DNA of 32,300 nt, taken from the NCBI GenBank assembly GCA_036743375.1, contig DAINPP010000033.1, positions 1 through 32,300 of the forward strand, in the 5' to 3' direction. The stretch comes from DAINPP01 sp036743375. GTDB taxonomy: Bacteria; Thermotogota; Thermotogae; MWEM01. Below the pieces are notes generated by a model. That model searched no databases, had not been told where the DNA came from, and saw only the letters and a program-made list of their open reading frames with translations. Shown here piece after piece: positions 22,707 through 31,100 of the stretch (positions within the stretch are counted from its first letter, which is position 1; every line of letters starts with the position of its first letter). A program made the position numbers and the translations under genes.

Positions 22707-25700
22707 ATGTTGAAAAGAGACCGAGGGCTTTCCTGTTTTAAAAAAAACTGGTTTTATTTCCTTATCATTACCGCTCTTGTTGTGATTACTGTTTTCATCG
22801 TTGCCAGCAAACCCGTACCGGTACTGCGTGTATCCCTTTTACAGGAAACCGAATCCCAAGAGAGGGATAAGGTCCTGATAGGTATCTGCACCTGTGAAGG
22901 TGAGGAAAACTTCCGGCAGCGATGGTCTGATTTACCCGGTTATTTAAACGAAAAAATTCCCGCAAGGACATTTGAGGTCTTACCACTCTCTTTTGAAGAA
23001 ATAGGAAGGGAAACGGGAGCCGGCGGAATAGATTTTATGATTGTCGATCCGGCGGAGTATATCGACCTGAACTTCAGGTATGGGGTTAAAAGTCTGTTGA
23101 CGATGAAAAGAAAGACATTGGAAGAGGAATTGACAGAATACGGCAGTGTTATTTTTACCGGTCAAACGAGCTTAATTAATACACTTTCTGAAATTAGAAG
23201 TTTTGTATCTGTAGACCGAAGTTCTTTCGGAGGATGGCAATTGGCCATGATGACATTTTTAGAAAATGGAATAGATCCCTATAAGGTCTTTAAAGAGATT
23301 ATTTTTACCGGTAATCAGGAAGAGGTCGTTTTAAAGGTCCTTGCGGGAGAAGCCGATGCCGGATCGGTAAGAACAGGGCTGCTTGAACAGATGGTTGCCG
23401 AAGATAAAATAGCGCTTTCAGAGGTGAAGGTACTCGGACAAAAGGACTTTCCTAATTTTCCGTTTGTCGTATCAACCGATCTTTATCCGGAGTGGGTGAT
23501 GGCTAAAGTGTCGGATATTGACAACCGTCTCGCCTTTGAAGTCTCGCTGGCCATGATGGAAATGACTGAAAGGGGTGTTCTTGCCAAAAATACCGGGATC
23601 AGTGGGTGGACGGTATCGGAGGATTACAGAAGAGTAGAAGAGGTTCTTAGAAAGAATAGAATCGTGCCCTTTGATCAGCTGAATAGTGTTGGTTTTAAGA
23701 ATGTTATCTTTCGGTATAAATGGCTTTTTGTGGCATTGAACCTCGTTGTAATCATCTCCATCATCTACACGATCCGGTACCGGTTAATGTCTGAAAAGAC
23801 GGCACAGATTCTGGAACATTCCAGGCAAATGGAGATTATGGCTGTCGAAGCGAGTAAGGCAAAGAGTATGTTTCTTGCAAATATGAGTCATGAGATCAGA
23901 ACACCGATGAATGCAATCATCGGGTTGAGTGATCTGATGTTTAAAACGGATCTGAATGCAAAACAGCTGGATTACAACAAAAAGATATACAGTTCGGCCA
24001 AATCACTTCTCGGGATCATCAATAATATACTGGATTTTTCTAAAATAGAGGCCGGAAAAATGGAGCTGGAAAATGACGATTTCTCTTTTGATGAGGTGAT
24101 CTATAATCTCACAAATTTACTCAGTCTGAAGGCGGAAAAAAAGGGGATAGAGCTACTGTTTGATATCAAACACGATATTCCCGTACATTTGAAAGGGGAT
24201 TCGTATAAACTGACACAGATATTTACCAATTTGATCAACAATTCTTTGAAATTTACCGATAAAGGTCATATTTTAATCAGGATTGATTCGGAAAAACAAG
24301 AGAATTCCAGGATTAAACTGAATGTGAAAATTGAGGATACGGGAATAGGGATGAATGCCGAACAGTTGAAGAGACTTTTCAATGCCTTTTCTCAGGCGGA
24401 TGTATCAACGACCAGGAGATTCGGGGGGACCGGACTCGGCTTGACGATCACAAAACAATTAATCGGATTAATGGAGGGGGAAATAGCCGTAGAGAGTACC
24501 TATGGCGTTGGAAGTACGTTCAGCTTTTACGTTGTTCTCGAATACGATGCCTCAATGTCGGAACAGACAGATAATCTGTTTTCGGGGAATAAAAAAAAGG
24601 TTCTGATCGTTGATGACAATTCTGAATCAAGAACAGTTGTCAGAAATCTGCTTGAGAATTTCGGGTTTGTCGTTTATGAAGCCGCTTCGGGTGAAGAAGC
24701 CGTTGCAAGTGTTCAAACGGAGGCATTCACTTTGATCATACTTGATTATCGTATGCCTGGAATGAGTGGGATAGAAACTGCCCGTCAGATTCATATCCTG
24801 GAAAAGGAAAGTTGCCATGAAATCCCGAAGATTATGATGATTTCGGCTTATGGGAAGGAAGAAATAAAAAAAGAGGCGATGATTTCGGGAATAGAAAAGT
24901 TTCTTGATAAACCGATTAATTCCTCACATCTTTACGATTCCCTTCTTGAGATTTTTGGTCAGAGAAGGGCCTCTATATCCGGTTTTGAAAAGAGGAATCT
25001 TTCAAGAACTCAAAAACTCTCTGAGATAAAGGGAGCAAGGCTGTTACTTGCCGAAGACAATCCAATCAATCAACAGGTAGCGAGTGAACTGCTGACGCAT
25101 GAAGGATTCAGCCTCATCATAGCTAATAATGGACTTGAAGCTGTAACTATTCTGAAAAATTCCGCTGAAGGGGAGATAGATGCCGTGTTGATGGATATAC
25201 AGATGCCTTTGATGGATGGAAGAGAAGCAACCGGAACTATCAGGAAAATGGGCGGGTATTTTGAGAAAATACCCATCATTGCGTTGACCGCACATGCTTT
25301 CTCAGAAGAAAAGGAAATGAATATCAAATGCGGGATGACTGATCAGGTGAATAAACCGATAGAGATCAATGAATTACTGGATGTCCTCTATAAGTACATA
25401 CAGCCGGGTGAAAGAACTGTGGAAAGAGAGACTGTTGCTGGAAAAAAGATTGAGATAACCATCCCCGGAATAGATACCGTTGATGGTCTGGAAAGGGTTC
25501 TTGATAATATAGAACTTTATGACAAATTGTTGAAGGATTTTTATCTGGATTTGGAAAACTGTGCGGGTCTTTTCATGAAAAATAAAGAAGATGGAAATTT
25601 CAGAGACAATGAACTGTTGGCACATTCGATCAAGGGGACCGGTGCAAATCTTGGTGTCAATGAACTGTCTGATTCTGCCGCTTTATTAGAAACGTTATTC

Positions 25701-26060
25701 AGGGAAGGCAAATGGGATGATGAAATCTTTGGGCAGTTCTCCGAAAAACTAACGATGGTATTGAATGGAATTAAGGCTTATCATGATGCCAAAAGTCAGA
25801 ATCCTTCCTTTGAGACTATCGTAGAGACGGAGACCGTAGAGAACCTGAAAGGGGAATTATCCCTTCTATCAGCGGAATTAGTGAACTATGATTCGGAAGC
25901 CATTAGCCATGCGAAACAAATTTATGATAAACTTGAGAGTGGGTTAAAAGTAGAATTTGAACAAATCGTTAATGAGATTAACGGACTCCAGTTTGAGGAA
26001 GCCATTCAGAGGTTGACGCACTTTAATCATAAACACTTCGTAAATGACAAGGGGGATTAG
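22707..26060 (+). CDS. Hybrid sensor histidine kinase with PhnD-like periplasmic sensor (HisKA-HATPase-REC-REC-HPt)
   Basis: 1117 residues. A TM helix (about 15-35), then a periplasmic binding-protein domain (about 50-310) of the PhnD/TtrS type (VLIGICTCEGEENFRQRW, FMIVDPAEYIDL, VLKVLAGEADAGSVRTGLLEQM). A second TM helix (about 338-360) and short linker follow. HisKA has His395 (MSHEIRTPMNA); HATPase_c has FTNLINNSLKFT (about 505-516), DTGIGM and GGTGLGL. Receivers carry Asp680 (LDYRMPG) and Asp830 (LMDIQMP); HPt has His973 (AHSIKGTGANLG). A helical tail (about 1035-1110) ends in LQFEEAIQRL. All relay residues are intact. PhnD-type sensors bind small oxyanions or other compounds; the ligand is unknown. 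It heads an operon with the next three genes, the stop directly abutting the next ATG. Confidence 0.93.
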   Translation: MLKRDRGLSCFKKNWFYFLIITALVVITVFIVASKPVPVLRVSLLQETESQERDKVLIGICTCEGEENFRQRWSDLPGYLNEKIPARTFEVLPLSFEEIGRETGAGGIDFMIVDPAEYIDLNFRYGVKSLLTMKRKTLEEELTEYGSVIFTGQTSLINTLSEIRSFVSVDRSSFGGWQLAMMTFLENGIDPYKVFKEIIFTGNQEEVVLKVLAGEADAGSVRTGLLEQMVAEDKIALSEVKVLGQKDFPNFPFVVSTDLYPEWVMAKVSDIDNRLAFEVSLAMMEMTERGVLAKNTGISGWTVSEDYRRVEEVLRKNRIVPFDQLNSVGFKNVIFRYKWLFVALNLVVIISIIYTIRYRLMSEKTAQILEHSRQMEIMAVEASKAKSMFLANMSHEIRTPMNAIIGLSDLMFKTDLNAKQLDYNKKIYSSAKSLLGIINNILDFSKIEAGKMELENDDFSFDEVIYNLTNLLSLKAEKKGIELLFDIKHDIPVHLKGDSYKLTQIFTNLINNSLKFTDKGHILIRIDSEKQENSRIKLNVKIEDTGIGMNAEQLKRLFNAFSQADVSTTRRFGGTGLGLTITKQLIGLMEGEIAVESTYGVGSTFSFYVVLEYDASMSEQTDNLFSGNKKKVLIVDDNSESRTVVRNLLENFGFVVYEAASGEEAVASVQTEAFTLIILDYRMPGMSGIETARQIHILEKESCHEIPKIMMISAYGKEEIKKEAMISGIEKFLDKPINSSHLYDSLLEIFGQRRASISGFEKRNLSRTQKLSEIKGARLLLAEDNPINQQVASELLTHEGFSLIIANNGLEAVTILKNSAEGEIDAVLMDIQMPLMDGREATGTIRKMGGYFEKIPIIALTAHAFSEEKEMNIKCGMTDQVNKPIEINELLDVLYKYIQPGERTVERETVAGKKIEITIPGIDTVDGLERVLDNIELYDKLLKDFYLDLENCAGLFMKNKEDGNFRDNELLAHSIKGTGANLGVNELSDSAALLETLFREGKWDDEIFGQFSEKLTMVLNGIKAYHDAKSQNPSFETIVETETVENLKGELSLLSAELVNYDSEAISHAKQIYDKLESGLKVEFEQIVNEINGLQFEEAIQRLTHFNHKHFVNDKGD

Positions 26061-27035
26061 ATGGATAATCCTGAGAAAAAAAAGATCTTGATTGTAGACG
26101 ATCAAAAAGAAAACATCAAACTGTTGATAGAGTTGCTGAGGAATGTTTATACCGTCTTTTTTGCTACCGATGGGGTCAAGGGATATGAACTTGCCAAAGT
26201 CAATCAACCGGATCTGATCCTGCTCGATATCATGATGAAACCCCTTGATGGCTATGAAATCTGCGAGATGATCAGAAAGAATATTTTTACCAAAGACATT
26301 CCCGTTTTGTTTATGACCGGTAAGACCGACAATGATTCCATCATCAGTGGGTTGGAATCAGGTGGAACTGATTTTATCTTCAAACCGATTAGCCCAACCA
26401 TCCTGCTGAAAAGGATTCAGAATTATATCAAATTAGTCGAATCGCTTAACGATTGTGAAAAGATAAAAAAAATGAGCCTTGATTTTAACCCCTTAACACT
26501 TCTTCCCGGGATAAATTCGATAAAAACCCATATCACACAACTGATCAACGGTAAGAAAAAGCAGACGGTGATTTATATTAACATAGACCGATTCAAGCCT
26601 TTCAACGAAGTGTATGGCTATTTAAACGGAGATAAAGTGATCGTTGAACTGGCCTCCCTTTTACATAAAATAGCAAATGAGATGGGGATTAAGGAGATTT
26701 TTATTGGCCATTATGACGGAGATATTTTTTACGTTTCTGTTCATAATGATCTCGCTGAAGACTATATTCAGAGGGTCATTCAGGTGTTTGATGAAAAGAT
26801 TCAAGCGAGCTATAATCCGACAGATCTGCAACGGGGATTTATGAAGAGGAAAAGCAGACAAGGAGAAACAATAGAAATTCCCTTGATGGCACTGAGTATT
26901 TCCGGGATCAACCTGGAAAAGACACATTACAGTAATTATTATCAGGTGTATGATGCCTGTAATGATATCAATAAAAAGATTAAACAGACTGAAAAAAGTA
27001 ATTATTTAATGGATAAGCGAGTGAATCTGATCTAA
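26061..27035 (+). CDS. Response regulator with degenerate GGDEF domain
   Basis: 324 residues. The receiver domain (about 7-125) has the acidic pair in IVDDQKEN, the phosphorylation site Asp56 (LLDIMMKP) and Lys108 in FKPIS, so it should accept phosphate. The second half (about 143-310) begins LTLLPGINSIKTHI and has YINIDRFKPFNEVYGYLNGD, as in GGDEF domains, but the active-site loop reads HYDGDIF (217-223) where active enzymes have GGDEF or GGDDF. It is therefore unlikely to make c-di-GMP and may act as a GTP or c-di-GMP sensor or an adaptor. ATG 26061 immediately follows the kinase TAG. Probable partner of the flanking kinases. Confidence 0.9.
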   Translation: MDNPEKKKILIVDDQKENIKLLIELLRNVYTVFFATDGVKGYELAKVNQPDLILLDIMMKPLDGYEICEMIRKNIFTKDIPVLFMTGKTDNDSIISGLESGGTDFIFKPISPTILLKRIQNYIKLVESLNDCEKIKKMSLDFNPLTLLPGINSIKTHITQLINGKKKQTVIYINIDRFKPFNEVYGYLNGDKVIVELASLLHKIANEMGIKEIFIGHYDGDIFYVSVHNDLAEDYIQRVIQVFDEKIQASYNPTDLQRGFMKRKSRQGETIEIPLMALSISGINLEKTHYSNYYQVYDACNDINKKIKQTEKSNYLMDKRVNLI

Positions 27036-27075
27036 GCGTTCTTTTGTTGGGTGGCGATCTATAAGAAGGTGGAAA

Positions 27076-28107
27076 ATGCGAAATAAGTACAGTACATTAA
27101 AATACAGTGTTCTTCTCGTTGATGATATAAAGGAGAACTTGGATATTTTAAACGAAATCCTTAAAGACGAATACAAGATAAAAGCTGCGACGAACGGAGA
27201 GACTGCGTTAAGGATAGCTGAGCAATTCAAACCGGATATCATACTGCTCGATATCATCATGCCGGGGATGGATGGCTATGAAGTGTGCCAAAGGTTGAAA
27301 GAAAATCCGATAACGAGAAAAATCCCTGTTATTTTTGTTACGGCCAAGGATGAAGATGTAGATGAGGCCAGGGGGTTTGAGTTGGGAGCTGCGGATTATA
27401 TTTCTAAACCGATACGCTCTTTGATCGTCAAATCGAGGGTCAGAACGCAGCTTGCACTATCCCATCAGATGTATGAATTATCCAAACAGGTTAACAAAAG
27501 AACACTGGAATTGAAGAAAACACAGGTAGAAGTGATCAAAATTCTCGGAAGGGCCTCTGAATTCAAGGATAACGAAACCGGGATGCATGTGGTGAGGGTC
27601 GGTGAATATTCCTATACGATAGCGAAGGCAATGGGACTGGATCAGGAAATTTCTGAGATCATCCGGGATGCTTCAAAACTGCATGATGTGGGGAAACTTG
27701 GTATACCGGACAGTATTTTGAAAAAGCCCGGCCGGCTTGAACCGGAAGAGTATGAACTGATTAAAAGGCATTCAGAAATTGGAGCGAATATCATCAAAAA
27801 TCAGGATTCTGAGCTTCTGAAGGTGGCAAAGATCATCGCCTTACAACATCATGAACGGGTCGATGGTGCCGGCTATCCGAATAAGCTGAAGGGTTCCGAA
27901 ATCAGTTTGTATGCAAAGATAGTCGCTTTAACGGATGTCTTTGACGCCTTGACGAGTAAAAGACCCTATAAAGAGGCCTGGGAATTTGACAGGGCGGTAG
28001 ATTATATCAGGATGGAAAGGGACAAACAATTTGACAAAACGGTGGTCGATGCTTTTATAAAATCGCTTGAGCAGATCCGGATGATTCACGATCGATTCAG
28101 GGAATGA
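27076..28107 (+). CDS. Response regulator with HD-GYP c-di-GMP phosphodiesterase (RpfG-like)
   Basis: 343 residues. The receiver domain (about 10-125) has Asp59 (LLDIIMPG), VTAKDED and SKPI. A helical linker (about 130-155) leads to an HD-GYP domain with ETGMHVVRV (167-175), KLHDVGK with His203-Asp204, and HHERVDGAGYP (258-268), complete for catalysis. Phosphorylation should regulate c-di-GMP hydrolysis in the cytoplasm. AAGGTGG precedes ATG 27076, 40 bases after the preceding gene, with no terminator between. It sits between two hybrid kinases that end in HPt domains, the natural phosphodonors, so it is the best candidate output of this operon. Confidence 0.95.
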   Translation: MRNKYSTLKYSVLLVDDIKENLDILNEILKDEYKIKAATNGETALRIAEQFKPDIILLDIIMPGMDGYEVCQRLKENPITRKIPVIFVTAKDEDVDEARGFELGAADYISKPIRSLIVKSRVRTQLALSHQMYELSKQVNKRTLELKKTQVEVIKILGRASEFKDNETGMHVVRVGEYSYTIAKAMGLDQEISEIIRDASKLHDVGKLGIPDSILKKPGRLEPEEYELIKRHSEIGANIIKNQDSELLKVAKIIALQHHERVDGAGYPNKLKGSEISLYAKIVALTDVFDALTSKRPYKEAWEFDRAVDYIRMERDKQFDKTVVDAFIKSLEQIRMIHDRFRE

Positions 28108-28124
28108 TTTTAAGGGGGACAGAA

Positions 28125-31100
28125 TTGAGAAATCATAATTTGAAAAGTAACGGGATTATCATTTTGATCACAATGGTGTTTTTTATCTTGTTTCTTACCG
28201 TACTGATGTTGCAGCAGGTGAAATTTGAAACGATAGACAATCTGGAAGATTCTATGATTTCTGTTCTCCAGACAACCGATGAGAGTCTGAAGCTCTGGAT
28301 AGGTGAGCAGATACAGCGGCTTGATTACGATATACAGGATACATACTTCCGGACGGTTCTTCAGGAACTCATTCTCCATGAAAAAAACAGGGTCTTGTAT
28401 CGTGTTGAAATGTCGAGATATTTAAGGGAAAAGAAGAATCATCTGCTAAGTAAACCTTATTATGTGGTGTCAAAGGACTTTGAGGTGCTTGCATCTAATC
28501 TGGAAGGGGCAATCGGTACCGTACTCCCATTGAAACGCGAACTTGAGAAACTGGATAATATAGATCTTACTTTTGAAACCTCTTTCGTTCCCCCCTTCAA
28601 GATAGAAGAGCCGGATGGATCCATAAAACATGTACTCTATTATATTTCACCTGTATTCAACAGTGAAAATCAATGGATAGGGTTTTTCATGTTGGAAGAA
28701 AATCCGGGAGATAATTTTACAAGACTCTGTGAAATCGGAAGATTTGATCAGACCGGAGAGACCTATGCGTTTAACAAACAGGGTTATCTCCTTTCAAATA
28801 GCCGGTTTAAAACGGAAAGTGAGGGGATTTTATCCGCGAGGATCAGGAATTTCGGACTCTCGGAAGATGACGGGCAGTGGTTTGATTACACGCTGCAGCA
28901 GATGCTTTCGGAAGAAATAAACAGTAATATGAATGGGTATAAAGACTACCGGAATATAGAGGTTTTTGGTGTCTGGATCTGGAACAACGAGTTGAATTTT
29001 GGCCTGACGACCGAGATCGATGTCGCAGATGCCTTGTCTTCCTATTACAATTATCGTAATAACGTCGTTATCATCGTCGTTATCGCTTTGATTATTTCCG
29101 CTTTCTCCATTGTTTATACGATTATAACCAGTCTTCGGCACACCGATTACCTGAAGGAGATGAATCTTGAACTTGAAAGCAAGGTGATAGAGAGGACAAA
29201 GGCGCTGACTAATGCGAACACCGTGTTTGACAGCGCAATCAATGCCCTGACACATCCTTTTTATGTCATAGATGCATCGAATTATGAAATAATTGTCGCG
29301 AATGAGGCTTTTAAAAAAGACCTTGGAAAGAATCGAACGTACTGTTATTCCGCAATACATGATAAGACCTCACCTTGTGATGGGGAGCAGTATTCCTGCC
29401 CGTTGAAGCGAGTATTACAGGAACGGGATTCCGTTATCATGAATCATATTCATCATAATGCGAAAGGGGAGGATATACTTGTAGAACTTCACGCCTATCC
29501 CATCTTCGATGATGATGATCGTATTGTACAGGTCATCGGCTATTATGAAGACATAACCGAAAGAATCGTTGCTGAGATGGAAACGACAAAGGCCCTCGAC
29601 AGAGTGGAAAAGCTTTATCAGGCCTCTGTTTCGTTGAGTCAATCGCTGAATCTTGAATCGGTACTCGGAAATATCCTTGAGCATCTGAGGGATGTCGTCC
29701 CATTTGAAAGTGCATCGATACAGAAGTATGAGAATGAGCTATTTAAGATTCTTTACTGTACGGGGTTCAGTGAACCGGAATTGGTAACGGGAAAAGAATT
29801 CGAGGCGATACCGGGTACGATAAATCACACTATCTTAACCACAAGAGAACCGATGATAATCAATGACCTCACGGATTATGAAGAATTCAAGGATTTGACA
29901 AAAGATAAGAAGATTTCATCATGGATGGGCATCCCACTTGTTTATCAAGGTGAAGTGATTGGTGAACTGACACTCGATTCAAGTTCAAAGGATTTCTATA
30001 CGAAAGAAATGGCAGATCTCGGCGAGGCTTTTGCCACTCAGGCTGCCATTGCACTCCATAATGCCAATATCGTCGAAGAATTGAACCGTGCGAGAGAGAT
30101 TGCCGAAAAGGCTACAAAGGCAAAGAGTGATTTTCTTGCCAATATGTCCCATGAAATCAGAACTCCTATGAATGCGATCATAGGCTTTGGGGATCTGTTA
30201 AGCAGGACGGAAATGAATAAAAAACAGACGGATTATTTGGATAAGATCATCAAATCCTCTAAAAATCTGCTCGGGATCATCAACGATATTCTCGATTTTT
30301 CCAAAATCGAGGCCGGGAAACTTGACCTTGAGGAGATCCCTTTTAATCTTGAGGAAACCTTGAGTGATATGTCGGATGTGGTGAGTTTAAAAGCCTATAC
30401 AAAAGGGATCGAGTTTACAATCTTCAAAGAAAAGAAGGTCCCACAAACGTTATTGGGAGATCCTCAGAGATTATATCAGATACTGTTAAATCTTACGAAC
30501 AACGCCATTAAATTTACGGATAACGGGGAAGTCGTCCTTCGGATTTCAGTTTTTGATGAATCGGATGATTCTCTACAATTAAAATTTGAGGTAGAAGATA
30601 CCGGAATCGGTATGAGTGAGGAACAGTTGAATAGATTGTTCAAGGCCTTTTCACAGGCGGATACCTCTATTACCAGGAAATATGGTGGAACCGGATTGGG
30701 GTTAACCATTACCAAAAATCTGTGTAAAATGATGGGAGGAAACATAACGGTTGACAGTGCTGCAGAGAAAGGCAGTCGTTTTACCGTCATCCTGCCCTTC
30801 AAAAAAGCTGATAAGAAAGAACAGGCTATCAGAATTATTCCTGGAACGCTGACAAAAGTGGCACTTGCGGTTGTGGAAGACAATTATACCGCAATGGAGG
30901 TCTATAAAAACTATCTCGATGAATTTCCGGTTCCCGTGGGATATTATACAAATGCGGAGACTTTTCTGAAAGAATATCCGGAAAAGAGATACAATATGAT
31001 TATCATGGATTATAAACTTCCGGGGAAAAATGGGATAGAGGCCTGGAATGAGATAAAGAAGATTTCTCCCAATTCTTTACCGAAGATAATCATGGCGACG

